Of a stretch of DNA of 64,000 nucleotides, positions 34,913 to 44,683 are shown one piece after another. Source of the DNA: Methylorubrum populi (GTDB lineage Bacteria > Pseudomonadota > Alphaproteobacteria > Rhizobiales > Beijerinckiaceae); contig NZ_AP014809.1 in assembly GCF_002355515.1 (NCBI RefSeq), forward strand, positions 4,364,501-4,428,500. The letters are read 5' to 3'. The position numbers and the translations under genes were made by a program. The notes under the pieces are model-generated. The model was given only the letters and a program-made list of their open reading frames with translations, was not told where the DNA came from and did not search any database. Within the stretch, counting starts at the first letter, position 1, and every line of letters starts with the position of its first letter.

Positions 34913-37900
34913 ATGTTCACCTTCCTCGTCAGCCAGTCGGTCCGCAACCGCCTGCTCGTCCTCGCGCTCGCCGCGGTGCTGGTACTGTACGGCGCCTTCA
35001 CCGCGACCAAGCTGCCGGTCGACGTCTTTCCCGACCTCAACAGACCCACCGTCACGGTCATGACGGAGGCGGAAGGGTACGCCCCCCAGGAGGTCGAGCA
35101 ACTCGTCACTTATCCCATCGAGACCCGGATGAACGGTCTCCCCGGCGTGACCCGCGTGCGCTCGGTCTCGGGCGTGGGCCTGTCCATCACCTACGTCGAG
35201 TTCGACTGGGGGACCGACATCTATCGGAACCGGCAGCAGGTCGCGGAGCGCCTGTCCCTCGTCCAGGACCAGCTGCCCCGCGGCGTCACCCCTGTGATGG
35301 GCCCTGTCTCCTCGATCATGGGCCAGATCCTGCTGGTGGCGGTCACCAGCGAGACCGCGACCCCCATGCAGGTGCGCGAGGTCGCCGACTTCACCATCCG
35401 GCCGCGCCTGCTGACCATTCCGGGCGTGGCGCAGGTCATCCCCATCGGCGGCGAGGTGCGCCAGTTCCGGGTCAGCCCCAACCCAGCGGCGATGCGCGCG
35501 CTCGGGGTGACCAATGCCCAGCTGGAGACGGCGCTGGCGCAGTTCGGCACCAACGCCGGCGGCGGCTTCACCGATCAGAACGCCCGCGAGTACCTGATCC
35601 GGAGCATCGGCCGGACCATGAGCCTCGACGACCTGCGCAACCTCGTGGTCGCGACGGTCGCCGACACGCCCGTGTACCTGCGCCAGGTCGGGGAGGTGTC
35701 CTTTGCCGCGAAGGTGAAGCGGGGCGACGCCGGCTACATGGCCAAGCCAGCGGTCATCGTCTCGGTCGAGAAACAACCCGACGTCGACACCGTGCGGCTG
35801 ACCCGCAGCATCGAGACCGCACTGAAGGAACTCAACCCGAACCTGCCCGGTGGCATCAAGGCCGACCAAGTGCTGTTCCGGCAGGCAGACTTCATCGAGA
35901 CCTCGATCCGCAACGTCGAGCGCGTCCTCGTCGAGGCCGTGCTGGTCGTGGCGGTGGTGCTGTTCGCCTTCCTGTTGAACGTGCGCACCACGGCGATCTC
36001 GCTGCTCGCCATCCCGGTCTCGGTGCTGACGACCGCGGTCGTGTTCCACCTCGCCGGGCTGTCGATCAATACGATGACCCTTGGCGGCCTCGCCATCGCC
36101 ATCGGCGAACTCGTCGACGACGCGGTGGTCGACGTCGAAAACATCTACCGGCGGCTCGGCGAGAACCGAAAGGCCGGCAACCCGAAGAGCGTGTTCCAAG
36201 TGGTGGTGGAGGCCTCGAACGAGGTGCGCTCCGGCATCGTCTACGCGACGCTGATCATCATCCTGGTGTTCGTGCCGCTCTTCGCCCTCTCGGGCATCGA
36301 GGGCCGGCTCTTCGCACCCCTGGGGCAGGCCTACATCATCTCCATCCTGGCGAGCCTGCTCACCTCCATCACCCTGACGCCGGTGCTGGCGTCGCTGCTG
36401 CTCCCGGGGCTCAGGAACCTTGAGGAGCACGACAGCCGCTTCCTCAAGCTGCTCAAGCGGGGCAACGCCGCCCTGTTGCGGGTCGCCTTCCGGCACAAGG
36501 GCTGGCTCGTCGGAAGCGTCGCCGTGGCGGTCGCCGCCGCGGGCGTCGCCGCCTGGAACCTGCCCCGGGCCTTCCTGCCTCCGTTCAACGAGGGCTCGTT
36601 CACGGTCAGCATGACCTTCAACCCGGGCATCTCGCTCGCCGAGAGCAACCGGGTCGGGCTGATCGCCGAGAAGCTGCTCCTGGACATCCCGAGCGTTAAG
36701 GCGGTGGGCCGCCGGACCGGTCGGGCCGAGCTCGACGAGCACGCCGAGGGCGTCCACTCCTCCGAGATCGACGTGGCGCTCGACGAAGGTACGAAGCGTC
36801 CGAAGGAGGCGCTGGTCGCCGACATCCGCGGGCGCCTCGCCGCCCTTCCGGTGGCGGTCAACGTCGGCCAGCCGATCTCGCACAGGCTCGACCACATGCT
36901 CTCGGGCGTGCGGGCCGAGATCGCGCTCAAGGTGTTCGGCGACGACCTCGACGCCCTGCGGCGGGTCGCGAACTCCCTGCGCGACCGCATGGCCTCGATC
37001 CCGGGTCTCGCGGACCTGCAGGTCGAGCGGCAGGTGCGCATCCCGCAGCTTGAGGTGCGCGTCGACTACACCCGGGCGGCCCTTTACGGCGTCCAGCCCG
37101 CGGCCGTCGTCGAGCAGATCAGCCGCCTCTCCAACGGTCGGGTGGTCTCGACGGTCGTCGACGGCGTGCGCCGCTTCGACGTGGTGCTGCGCCTCGCCGA
37201 GAACCGCCGGACGACGACGGGGCTGGGCGACCTCCTGCTGGAGACGCCCTCGGGCTGGGTGCCGGCGCGCCAGGTCGCCGACATCCGCGAGACCGACGGG
37301 CCGAACCAGATCCTGCGCGAGAACGCCCGGCGCCGCATCGTGGTGCAGGCCAACACGACGGCCGGCACCGACATGGCGACCGTCGTGGCCGCCATCCGCG
37401 AGGCGGTGGCGAAGGAGCCGATGCCGCCCGGCTTCTTCACCAGCCTGGAAGGCACTTTCCAGGCGCAGGAGGAGGCGAGCCGGACCATCGCGGCGCTCTC
37501 GGCGCTGTCGCTGGCCCTGGTCTTCGCCATCCTGTTCAGCCGCTACCGCTCGGCCGCCCTGGCGCTCATCATCATGGGCAATGTGCCGCTGGCCCTGATC
37601 GGCTCGGTGGCCGCGCTCTGGCTGGTGGGGCAGCCGCTCTCGGTGGCGTCGATGATCGGCTTCATCACGCTGACCGGCATCGCCGCCCGCAACGGCATCC
37701 TGAAGATCAGCCACTACCTGAACCTGTCACTGCACGAGGGTATGCCGTTCGGGCCCGACCTCGTCGTGCGCGGCAGCCTGGAGCGGCTGACCCCGGTGCT
37801 GATGACGGCGCTCTCGGCGGGCGTGGCGCTGGTGCCGCTGCTGTACGACGCCGCGAGCCCGGGCAAGGAGATCCTGCACCCGGTGGCGGTGACGATCTTC

Positions 37901-38062
37901 GGCGGCCTCGTCAGCGCGACGCTGCTCGACACCTTCCTGACCCCCGTCCTGTTCCTGCGCTTCGGCCGCAAGCCGCTGGAGCGGCTGCACGCCCTGCACG
38001 CCGAGGCGCCGGCCGACCCGTCCCCGGACGGCGCGCGACCGCGCCCGGCCGAGGCCTACTGA
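34913..38062 (+). CDS. RND heavy-metal efflux pump, intact cassette B
   Basis: A 1049-residue permease starting [20 protein letters not shown] after GGAGG. TM4 has [15 protein letters not shown] with Asp402, Asp403, Asp407 and Glu409; the first Asp of the CzcA triad is Ala, so the relay differs from Zn/Co/Cd pumps and the substrate cannot be assigned from the motif. It closely follows the paralogue at 8337-11564 but lacks the 26-residue Cys-containing insertion: here the chain reads [13 protein letters not shown]. The C-terminal repeat is complete. It lies between the adaptor and a small periplasmic protein in one operon. Confidence 0.92.
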   Translation: MFTFLVSQSVRNRLLVLALAAVLVLYGAFTATKLPVDVFPDLNRPTVTVMTEAEGYAPQEVEQLVTYPIETRMNGLPGVTRVRSVSGVGLSITYVEFDWGTDIYRNRQQVAERLSLVQDQLPRGVTPVMGPVSSIMGQILLVAVTSETATPMQVREVADFTIRPRLLTIPGVAQVIPIGGEVRQFRVSPNPAAMRALGVTNAQLETALAQFGTNAGGGFTDQNAREYLIRSIGRTMSLDDLRNLVVATVADTPVYLRQVGEVSFAAKVKRGDAGYMAKPAVIVSVEKQPDVDTVRLTRSIETALKELNPNLPGGIKADQVLFRQADFIETSIRNVERVLVEAVLVVAVVLFAFLLNVRTTAISLLAIPVSVLTTAVVFHLAGLSINTMTLGGLAIAIGELVDDAVVDVENIYRRLGENRKAGNPKSVFQVVVEASNEVRSGIVYATLIIILVFVPLFALSGIEGRLFAPLGQAYIISILASLLTSITLTPVLASLLLPGLRNLEEHDSRFLKLLKRGNAALLRVAFRHKGWLVGSVAVAVAAAGVAAWNLPRAFLPPFNEGSFTVSMTFNPGISLAESNRVGLIAEKLLLDIPSVKAVGRRTGRAELDEHAEGVHSSEIDVALDEGTKRPKEALVADIRGRLAALPVAVNVGQPISHRLDHMLSGVRAEIALKVFGDDLDALRRVANSLRDRMASIPGLADLQVERQVRIPQLEVRVDYTRAALYGVQPAAVVEQISRLSNGRVVSTVVDGVRRFDVVLRLAENRRTTTGLGDLLLETPSGWVPARQVADIRETDGPNQILRENARRRIVVQANTTAGTDMATVVAAIREAVAKEPMPPGFFTSLEGTFQAQEEASRTIAALSALSLALVFAILFSRYRSAALALIIMGNVPLALIGSVAALWLVGQPLSVASMIGFITLTGIAARNGILKISHYLNLSLHEGMPFGPDLVVRGSLERLTPVLMTALSAGVALVPLLYDAASPGKEILHPVAVTIFGGLVSATLLDTFLTPVLFLRFGRKPLERLHALHAEAPADPSPDGARPRPAEAY

Positions 38063-38080
38063 CCCCCGAGGAGAACCAGC

Positions 38081-38446
38081 ATGATCCTGCACAGACTGAC
38101 CCTCGTCGCCGGCCTGATGGCGGCGACCGCGGCATACGCCCACGAAAGCGCCGGCCAGCACGGCGGCCGGGTAGCCGACGCCGGGAAGTTCCACGTCGAG
38201 CTCGCTACCAAGGGCGAGACCGTCGACGTCTTCCTGTCGGACGGCGGCCAGAAGCCGGTGCCGGCCACGGGCTTCAAGGGCACGGCCATCCTCGTCGTCG
38301 GCGGCAAGCCGACCCGGGTCCCCCTGGAGCCGGCCGACGGCAACCGACTGACAGGGACGGCCCCGGTGGCGCTCGGGGACAGCCCGAAGGGCGCCGTGCA
38401 GCTCACCGCGCCCGACGGTGCCACGGCCAGCGGCAAGTTCGACTGA
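38081..38446 (+). CDS. small periplasmic protein of intact cassette B
   Basis: A 121-residue protein with signal peptide MILHRLTLVAGLMAATAAYA and mature start HESAGQHGGRVADAGKFHVE. The rest looks like one beta-sandwich (VDVFLSDGGQKPV, ILVVGGKPTRVPLEPADG). It is the same length as, and a clear relative of, the protein at 7939-8304, which also follows a B-type pump. His at the mature N-terminus may bind metal. ATG is preceded by GAGGAG. Likely an accessory metal-binding protein. Confidence 0.78.
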   Translation: MILHRLTLVAGLMAATAAYAHESAGQHGGRVADAGKFHVELATKGETVDVFLSDGGQKPVPATGFKGTAILVVGGKPTRVPLEPADGNRLTGTAPVALGDSPKGAVQLTAPDGATASGKFD

Positions 38447-38452
38447 ACATCG

Positions 38453-38481
38453 CCCCTTGTCGCGAGCGCGACCGGAAGGGG
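38453..38481 (+). terminator. hairpin after cassette B operon
   Basis: CCCCTT-GTCGC-GAGC-GCGAC-CGG-AAGGGG forms a stem with one bulge, 7 bases after the last gene of the operon. It lacks a strong U-tract, but position and strength suit a terminator. Confidence 0.5.
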
Positions 38482-38606
38482 GCCTGAAGATCCCACGCAG
38501 GGATGCAGGGGGGAGCCGCCCGAGGCGGGTGCCCGTGCCGGAGCCATCGGTCGACGAGCTGCACGCCCGCGGCCGGCCAACCTCAATGAGCCAAGGAGTT
38601 CACCAC

Positions 38607-38849
38607 ATGAAAATCGCCGCTGTCGCCACCCTTCTGATGGCCTTCGGTGCGGCATCGCCCGCCTTCGCCAACGACCAGGGCAACGCGAACGCCGAGCAAC
38701 AGACGCAGCCCACGCCGAGCCGCGGCGGCACGGCGGGAGGGCCTGCCCACGACATGCGTTTCGGGGACACGGGCCCCACGAAGTCCGGCGAGCGGATGGA
38801 CCACGGACGTTCCGACGGAACGGCCGCCAAGCCTCCCCACGGTCACTGA
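38607..38849 (+). CDS. small secreted hydrophilic protein
   Basis: An 80-residue protein with a clean signal peptide (MKIAAVATLLMAFGAASPAFA) and a short polar mature part (NDQGNANAEQQTQP, then HDMRFGDTGPTKSGERMDHG and a KPPHGH end). AAGGAG lies 9 bases upstream. Met/His at the end could bind copper. It sits between efflux genes and the DUF305 gene; no family is recognised. Confidence 0.6.
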   Translation: MKIAAVATLLMAFGAASPAFANDQGNANAEQQTQPTPSRGGTAGGPAHDMRFGDTGPTKSGERMDHGRSDGTAAKPPHGH

Positions 38850-38940
38850 ACGCCGCCGCGCCTCACGACGCCCCGTCGCGCCGGAGCGGACGTCCGTTCC
38901 GGCACGACGGCATCCCACGCTATCGAAAAAGGTAACGACC

Positions 38941-39318
38941 ATGAAAGCTCCGAACACGCTCGCCATCGCCGCCATTCTCGGTCTCGGTTTGGCCGGTACC
39001 GCCCACGCACAGGACATGAGGGACCACGGTTCGATGTCCTCCATGAAGCCAGACCCGAAGGACGACGCCTCGACCAAGGACTTCAAGGCCGCCGACATGG
39101 CCATGATGAAGGACATGGCCGTCGCTTACACCGGCAACCCGGACGTCGATTTCCGCACCCACATGATTCCGCACCACAAGGGCGCGGTCGCGATGGCCAG
39201 GGTCGCCCAGAAGCACGCCAAGGACCCGTCCACCAAGGCGATGGCCCAGAAGATCATCGACGACCAGGAGAAGGAGATCGGCGAGATGGAGGCGTGGCTG
39301 AAGCAGCACGCCAAGTAG
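38941..39318 (+). CDS. DUF305 metal-binding protein (CopM-like)
   Basis: A 125-residue secreted protein with signal peptide ending AHAQ, then a helical DUF305 domain: VDFRTHMIPHHKGAVAMARV, QKHAKDPSTKAMAQKII, EKEIGEMEAWL. The HMIPHH motif and several Met support copper binding, as known for cyanobacterial CopM. AAAAAGGTAA is a good ribosome-binding site. It is upstream of the CopA-type ATPase and probably buffers periplasmic Cu. Confidence 0.88.
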   Translation: MKAPNTLAIAAILGLGLAGTAHAQDMRDHGSMSSMKPDPKDDASTKDFKAADMAMMKDMAVAYTGNPDVDFRTHMIPHHKGAVAMARVAQKHAKDPSTKAMAQKIIDDQEKEIGEMEAWLKQHAK

Positions 39319-39351
39319 GTCGGCCGCGCCCCGGTCCGGGGCACCCATCCC

Positions 39352-39376
39352 GACGGGGACGCCCGCCGTCCCCGTC
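39352..39376 (+). terminator. perfect GC hairpin downstream of the DUF305 gene
   Basis: GACGGGGACG-CCCGC-CGTCCCCGTC is a perfect 10-bp stem with a 5-base loop, 33 bases after the DUF305 stop and 90 bases before the copA start. It could terminate or attenuate transcription into copA. No U-tract. Confidence 0.5.
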
Positions 39377-39466
39377 ACCTGTTCGATGTCCTTGGACAGC
39401 CTCAGCCTGCTTCCCGTCACCGGAAGCCGGTGACCGAAGGCGATGCGAACCCACGGGAGCCAGGTC

Positions 39467-41866
39467 ATGCCGCATAGCGTCCCCTCCTCGCACGAGCGCC
39501 GCGGCCATCATGCCGGGCACGACCATGCGCAACTTGGGCACGGTGATCGCGAGACACAGGCTTCCGACACCGGGACGGTCAAGGATCCCGTCTGCGGGAT
39601 GACGGTCGATCCGCACGCCGCGAAGCATCGGGCCGAGCACGCCGGGCACCCGTACTACTTCTGCTCGAACGGATGCCGGACCAAGTTCGAGGCCGATCCG
39701 GTCCGCTACCTCGATCCGGGGCAGGCGAGGGTGGAGCCGGTGCCGGAGGGCACGATCTACACCTGCCCGATGCACCCGGAGGTGCGGCAGGTCGGCCCGG
39801 GAGGCTGCCCCCTCTGCGGGATGGCGCTTGAGCCGGCGATGGTTGGCGCCGACGAAGGACCGAGCGAGGAGCTCGTCGACATGACCCGGCGGTTCTGGGT
39901 CGGGCTCGTCCTGACCCTGCCGGTGTTCGTGCTGGAGATGGGCGGCCACCTGTTCGGCCTGACCGACCGCCTCGGCCAGCAGAGGTCCAACTGGATACAG
40001 TTCGCGCTGGCGACCCCGGTCGTGCTCTGGGCCGGCTGGCCATTCTTCGTGCGAGGCTACCGCTCCGTGGTCTCGCGCAACCTGAACATGTTCACCCTGG
40101 TCGCCCTCGGGACGGGGGTGGCCTGGGCCTACAGCGTGGTCGCGACGTTCGCGTCGGGGCTCTTCCCGGAGGCGCTGCGCGGGCACGGCGGGGCGGTACC
40201 CGCCTATTTCGAGGCGGCCGCGGTCATCACCGTGCTGGTGCTGCTCGGGCAGGTGCTGGAACTGCGCGCCCGCGAGAGCACCGGTGGCGCGCTCCGCGCG
40301 CTGCTCGACCTCGCGCCGAAGACGGCCCGGCGCATCCACCCCGACGGTACGGACGAGGAGGTGCAGCTCGACGCCATCGGCGTCGGCGACCGTCTGCGCG
40401 TGCGCCCCGGCGAGAAGGTGCCGGTCGACGGCGCCGTCGTGGAGGGCCGCAGCTCGGTGGACGAGAGCCTGGTGACTGGGGAATCCATGCCCGTCGGCAA
40501 GGAGGTCGGCGCCAGCGTCATCGGCGGCAGCCTCAACCAGTCCGGCTCGCTCGTGGTCGAGGCGACCAAGGTCGGGCGCGACACCATGCTGGCCCGCATC
40601 GTCCAGATGGTGGCCGAGGCGCAGCGCTCGCGCGCACCCATCCAGCGCCTCGCCGACCAAGTCGCCGGCTGGTTCGTGCCGGCGGTCATCGGCGTGGCGG
40701 TGCTCGCCTTCCTCGCCTGGATGGCCTTCGGGCCGGAGCCGCGCCTCACGTTCGCGCTGCTTGCGGCGGTCGCGGTGCTCATCATCGCATGCCCCTGCGC
40801 GCTTGGCCTCGCCACGCCGATGTCGATCATGGTCGGGGTCGGTCGCGGCGCCCAGGCCGGGGTGCTGGTCAAGAGCGCTGAGGCCCTGGAGCGCATGGAG
40901 AAGGTTACCACTCTGGTTGTCGACAAGACCGGCACGCTGACCGAGGGCAAGCCGGCGGTGACGCGTGTGGCGGCGGCGGCCGGCTTCGACGAGGCCACGG
41001 TGCTGCGCCTCTCGGCGAGCGTTGAGCGAGCGAGCGAGCACCCGCTCGCCCTCGCCATCGTGAAGGCGGCTGAGAGGCAAGGGATCGGCCTGGCTCCCGT
41101 GGCGGATTTCGACAGTCCGACCGGCAAGGGCGCGCTCGGCACTGTCGAGGGCCGCCGCGTGGCGCTCGGCAACGCCGCTTTCCTGCGTGAACAGGGCGTC
41201 GACGTCTCGGCCTACGCGGCCGAGGCGGACGAGCTCCGGCGCGACGGCGCCACCGCGATCTTCGCGGGCGTCGACGGCCGCGTGGCCGGCATCATCGCCA
41301 TCGCCGACCCGGTCAAGGAGACGACGGCCGAGGCGCTCTCGGCGCTCCGGGCCGAGGGCATCCGGGTGGTGATGCTGACCGGGGACAACCGCACGACCGC
41401 TGAGGCGGTGGCGCGCCGCCTGGGCATCGAGGTGGTCGGGGCCGAGGTGCTGCCGGACCAGAAGGCCGCCGTGGTCGAGCGCCACAAGGCTGCGGGTCAG
41501 GTGGTCGCCATGGCAGGCGACGGCGTGAATGACGCCCCCGCGCTCGCGGCGGCGGATGTCGGCATCGCGATGGGCACAGGCACGGACGTGGCCATCGAGA
41601 GCGCCGGCCTGACGCTGCTCAAGGGCGACTTGATGGGGATCGTGCGGGCGCGGCGCCTTTCGAAGGCGGTGATGGGCAACATCCGCCAAAACCTGTTCTT
41701 CGCCTTCGTCTACAACGCCGCCGGCGTGCCGGTCGCAGCCGGGGTGCTGTACCCGTTCCTGGGCATCCTGCTCTCGCCCGTCATCGCCGCCGCGGCCATG
41801 GCGCTGTCCTCGGTCAGCGTCATCGGCAACGCCCTGCGCCTGCGGACGGCCCGGCTCAATCCTTGA
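39467..41866 (+). CDS. copA: Cu(I)-exporting P1B ATPase with YHS domain (CopA-like)
   Basis: A 799-residue ATPase. In place of HMA domains the N-terminus has a His-rich start, a YHS domain ([11 protein letters not shown]...[12 protein letters not shown], about 40-90) and a heavy-metal-binding motif ([11 protein letters not shown]...[11 protein letters not shown]). The membrane site is Cys442-Pro-Cys444 ([13 protein letters not shown]), with phosphorylated Asp486 in [27 protein letters not shown] and [14 protein letters not shown] follow. This layout is typical of Cu(I)/Ag(I) exporters in metal islands. The start is ATG 39467 with GGGAG upstream. Confidence 0.94.
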   Translation: MPHSVPSSHERRGHHAGHDHAQLGHGDRETQASDTGTVKDPVCGMTVDPHAAKHRAEHAGHPYYFCSNGCRTKFEADPVRYLDPGQARVEPVPEGTIYTCPMHPEVRQVGPGGCPLCGMALEPAMVGADEGPSEELVDMTRRFWVGLVLTLPVFVLEMGGHLFGLTDRLGQQRSNWIQFALATPVVLWAGWPFFVRGYRSVVSRNLNMFTLVALGTGVAWAYSVVATFASGLFPEALRGHGGAVPAYFEAAAVITVLVLLGQVLELRARESTGGALRALLDLAPKTARRIHPDGTDEEVQLDAIGVGDRLRVRPGEKVPVDGAVVEGRSSVDESLVTGESMPVGKEVGASVIGGSLNQSGSLVVEATKVGRDTMLARIVQMVAEAQRSRAPIQRLADQVAGWFVPAVIGVAVLAFLAWMAFGPEPRLTFALLAAVAVLIIACPCALGLATPMSIMVGVGRGAQAGVLVKSAEALERMEKVTTLVVDKTGTLTEGKPAVTRVAAAAGFDEATVLRLSASVERASEHPLALAIVKAAERQGIGLAPVADFDSPTGKGALGTVEGRRVALGNAAFLREQGVDVSAYAAEADELRRDGATAIFAGVDGRVAGIIAIADPVKETTAEALSALRAEGIRVVMLTGDNRTTAEAVARRLGIEVVGAEVLPDQKAAVVERHKAAGQVVAMAGDGVNDAPALAAADVGIAMGTGTDVAIESAGLTLLKGDLMGIVRARRLSKAVMGNIRQNLFFAFVYNAAGVPVAAGVLYPFLGILLSPVIAAAAMALSSVSVIGNALRLRTARLNP

Positions 41867-42094
41867 GGCCACGTGTCGGTCGAGCAGGGTCTGCGCATGA
41901 GTATGATCGCGGCAGGACCATCGATCGGCAGACCGGGCATGGGAGTCGCGCACGGGTCCCCGCGGCCTCGGGACGAAGCACAAAAAAGGTGATCGTCCTC
42001 TCGCTCTCACCGTCCGGCGTCAATCTTGAACGGCGTGCGAGGCCAAGCCACCTGACGGGCCGCGCCTGCGGATGGGCGCCCTAAAGAGAAGATC

Positions 42095-42574
42095 ATGCCG
42101 CACCACGACACGACGGCCCTCTCGGGGGTCATTCAGCACGTTTTCGCCCATCGCTTCACGGTGGAGGCCGGCGGCGGGACGCATCTGGCCGATCTCGGCC
42201 CTAAGGGAGCGGAGGCCTTCCCGCTCGTGGCGGGCCTGCATGTGGACATCGAGGGCGAGCGTCGCCCGTCCGAGATCAAGGTGACGCGGATCGCAGCCGA
42301 GGGCCGGGAACCCGTGCACATCCAGCATAAGAAGCCCCATCACCCGCCTGGCGATAAGCGACCGGACATGCCGGCCGACCCATCGCGCGTGCTGGAGGCG
42401 GTAAAGGCCGCGGGCTGGACCCCGTCGGGGGACCTTCGCCGCAAGCCGAAGCACTTCGAAGTTCTCGCGCGCCAGGGTTGCGGGGCGTGGGCCGAGCTTC
42501 ACGTGGATTTCGGCGGGACGATCTACAAGAACAAGTCACCCGATCCTACGAAGTGGGCCGCTGCCCTGGCCTAA
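42095..42574 (+). CDS. hypothetical cytoplasmic protein
   Basis: A 159-residue protein without signal peptide. The first half (HVFAHRFTVEAGGGTHLADL, HVDIEGERRPSEIKVTRIA) reads like a small OB-like beta-barrel; the second half is basic with LRRKPKHFEVLARQGCGAWAE and ends WAAALA. AGAGAAG precedes the ATG. A perfect terminator-like palindrome follows. I do not recognise the family. A nucleic-acid- or small-ligand-binding role is possible from the fold guess only. Confidence 0.65.
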   Translation: MPHHDTTALSGVIQHVFAHRFTVEAGGGTHLADLGPKGAEAFPLVAGLHVDIEGERRPSEIKVTRIAAEGREPVHIQHKKPHHPPGDKRPDMPADPSRVLEAVKAAGWTPSGDLRRKPKHFEVLARQGCGAWAELHVDFGGTIYKNKSPDPTKWAAALA

Positions 42575-42582
42575 CGGCTTCT

Positions 42583-42610
42583 ACGGGGCGGCGCACGTGC
42601 GCCGCCCCGT
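42583..42610. terminator. perfect 14-bp palindrome downstream of the hypothetical gene
   Basis: ACGGGGCGGCGCAC-GTGCGCCGCCCCGT is a perfect palindrome starting 9 bases after the stop at 42574, followed by TTCAGAGTT. It probably ends rightward transcription before the convergent ubiquitin-like operon. The remaining 42611-42949 holds no gene I can support. Confidence 0.65.
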
Positions 42611-42949
42611 TCAGAGTTCGTCCTGCCGCCGACGGCCGGGTATCCCGCGTTCGGGCGGGTGGCGCTTATCCGGCCCTCGGCTTGGTCCGGACCGCAACGA
42701 GGGAAGCGACATCCCTCCGCCGGTCAATTCTTCCGGCGTGATATGGTCGAGGTGACGGCCTCCAAGCAGCACCGTTCGTCGCAACGAGGGCTTCTTGAAC
42801 GGCCCCATGTCCGGAATTCACCCCGGTCCGGCCAGCGGCGACCTAGCTCCGGGTCGAGCTCACCTCCGGTCGCCACGGCGGAATCCTCCCCGCTCCGGAG
42901 GCGACAGGTTCGGCGTCGGCGGAACCGGCGCCGCGGCGGGCGAAGGCGG

Positions 42950-43288
42950 TCAGCACCAGTCGGTCCGGCCCTTCCTCAGCCAGAAGTGACTCTGGCATCC
43001 CACTTGCCGCCAGACGCTCGGCGTCAGCGACGCCGTCCCGTCCCAGTGTCGGCGGATACGCCAGCCCGGCCGGTCGCCGGGAACGAGCGAGAGCTTGATC
43101 GTCTCGCTGCAGCCGCACGGGCACCCGAAGGCTGCGAACCACTGATGGCCATCCTCACCCACGACGTAGACCGTGCGAGGCGCGGGCGTATCGGGCTCCT
43201 CGTCGACGAAATCCACGGTGTGACGCCCGAGGCGGCGGGCGACCCAGGACAGGGACGCCCGCAGGAGCGTAACGGGAAGTCCCGCCAT
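42950..43288 (-). CDS. DUF6527 family protein (putative zinc-binding, Ubl operon)
   Basis: A 112-residue protein; ATG 43288 overlaps the stop of the JAB-E1 gene (TGATG). It contains VYVVGEDGHQWFAAFGCPCG-CSET, WRIRRHWDGTASLTPSVWRQ and GCQSHFWLRKGRTDWC, the DUF6527 pattern. The CPCGC cluster plus the two later Cys suggest one structural zinc. DUF6527 genes are known to travel with prokaryotic E1/E2-like genes. It is the last gene of the operon running from 50363. Its exact role (substrate, adaptor or ligase-like) is unknown. Confidence 0.82.
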   Translation of the reverse strand: MAGLPVTLLRASLSWVARRLGRHTVDFVDEEPDTPAPRTVYVVGEDGHQWFAAFGCPCGCSETIKLSLVPGDRPGWRIRRHWDGTASLTPSVWRQVGCQSHFWLRKGRTDWC

Positions 43289-44682
43289 CACGCCGCCCTC
43301 ATGAGCATGTCGAGATGCGGTCGGTTCAGGAACGGCCTCATGTCGCCTCGACCGAGGTATCGCGCGAGCGCGTCGTCCGCGCCCTCCTCCGGCGCGAACT
43401 GCCAGAACCCGGCCGTCAGGCTTAGGGTCTGGACGGCGAAATCGCCGTTCGGGTCGAGCCGCGACGGATGCAACCTCAGCAGCAACTCGACCACCGCGAG
43501 GCTGGAGAACAGGCCGTTCACCGCACCCACGGCCGGCCGCTCCTGCGGCACGCCGCGGATGTAGCCGCGCGCGAGGCGGTCCTCGTAGGCCGCGGGGTCC
43601 TGCCTCCTCAGGCTTTCGGCCTCAAGCATCCCGTCCGTGTAGAGACCGCGTCCCCGGAGGCTGGAGCGCCCCGGCTGCAGGTAGTGGACCGACCCGCAGA
43701 TCTGGTCGATGCCACCCTCGCCATCGGCGTCGAGCATTACCCCGATGTCCAGGTAGGCCAGGACGTAGAACGTCGCGAGGCGATTCAGCAGGTCGCGGCC
43801 CTCGACCCCGTCCATGCACCCGAACACGACGTCGCAGGTCGAAACGGCCCTGAGCGCGTCCGGTCGGGACAGGTCGCAGGGAAAGGCCTCTACCCTCGCA
43901 CCGAGCCCGAGGCGTTCGACGAACGCCGCAAGGACCTCCACCTTCGGCCGACCCACGTCGGCGAGCGTCGTGTTGACGATGCGGTTGAGGTTCTTGTCCT
44001 CGACCAGGTCGGGGTCGACCAGCACGATCTCGCCGACGCCGAGGCGGGCGATCTGGTCAACGACCGGACCGCCGGTCCCGGAGCACCCCACGACCCCGAC
44101 GCGGAGGTGCCGCATCGCCTCGAACGTCGCGCGTCCGAAGGCTTGGGCGTGCCGCCGCGCGAACTCGGGAACGGCCTGGGCGGCGTGAACGGGGGGCCGG
44201 TGGAAGCGGAGGTCATCGCCGACGACGCCGACGTGGTCGAGCGGCGCGTGCGTGCCGTCCTCGCCATGGGCCCGGGCGATCATCGTCCCGTCCGGGACCA
44301 TCACCGCGCTGAGGTGCGGCTGGCCGTCGTCGATCCAGGCATGGACCCCGCCGAACAGGTCGGCATCCGCGGCGTCGTCCACCTCGCTGAAGCGCAGGTC
44401 GCCGCTCGGATGGCTGTGGACCTTGGCCACGGCCATGCCGCGCTTCGCCGCTTCCGCGAGCAGGGGCTCCAAGTAGGCGGTCGGCCAAGTCACGCGCCTG
44501 TCGGTGCGCTCGCAGGCATGGTGCGGGATCGGGACGATCCGGTTCACGACGAATTTCGTCCGTCCGGGCGAGGCGGCGCGCCCGCAGAGCATCAGGGCGA
44601 CCGCCTCGCGGCCGTCGCCGGGGAAGAGGTGGGCGCAAAGCGCGGCGTGTTGCGCGCCGGTCAGGGCGAGGGTGGTGCGCAT
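43288..44682 (-). CDS. JAB metalloprotease fused to E1-like (ThiF) adenylating enzyme
   Basis: A 464-residue fusion. The N-terminal JAB domain has Glu26, then HSHPSGDLRFSEVD with His89, His91, Ser99 and Asp102: an intact JAMM zinc-protease motif (HxHx7SxxD). From about 190 follows a Rossmann E1 domain: VGVVGCSGTGGPVVDQIARL, VDPDLVEDKNLNR, CDVVFGCMDGVEGR. At the place where such proteins usually have PGxxCLxC, this one reads PGRSSLRGRG (337-346), so the likely catalytic or zinc Cys is missing. Predicted jobs are trimming and adenylating the ubiquitin-like domain encoded upstream. It starts 1 base after that gene. Confidence 0.88.
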   Translation of the reverse strand: MRTTLALTGAQHAALCAHLFPGDGREAVALMLCGRAASPGRTKFVVNRIVPIPHHACERTDRRVTWPTAYLEPLLAEAAKRGMAVAKVHSHPSGDLRFSEVDDAADADLFGGVHAWIDDGQPHLSAVMVPDGTMIARAHGEDGTHAPLDHVGVVGDDLRFHRPPVHAAQAVPEFARRHAQAFGRATFEAMRHLRVGVVGCSGTGGPVVDQIARLGVGEIVLVDPDLVEDKNLNRIVNTTLADVGRPKVEVLAAFVERLGLGARVEAFPCDLSRPDALRAVSTCDVVFGCMDGVEGRDLLNRLATFYVLAYLDIGVMLDADGEGGIDQICGSVHYLQPGRSSLRGRGLYTDGMLEAESLRRQDPAAYEDRLARGYIRGVPQERPAVGAVNGLFSSLAVVELLLRLHPSRLDPNGDFAVQTLSLTAGFWQFAPEEGADDALARYLGRGDMRPFLNRPHLDMLMRAA

Positions 44683-44683
44683 G

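Noticed and set aside
33845..37714. 1289-residue open frame on the minus strand opposite cassette B
   Set aside because: It mirrors the adaptor and pump codons; high third-position GC removes stops on the opposite strand. The product is Asp/Arg/His-rich with no domain.
39254..42010. 918-residue minus-strand frame opposite copA
   Set aside because: Shadow of the ATPase gene; composition is low-complexity and no motif is present.
42611..42949. Possible small minus-strand ORF (MGPFKKPSLRRTVLLG...)
   Set aside because: No ribosome-binding site, low-complexity tail and no family; the stretch is more likely non-coding.
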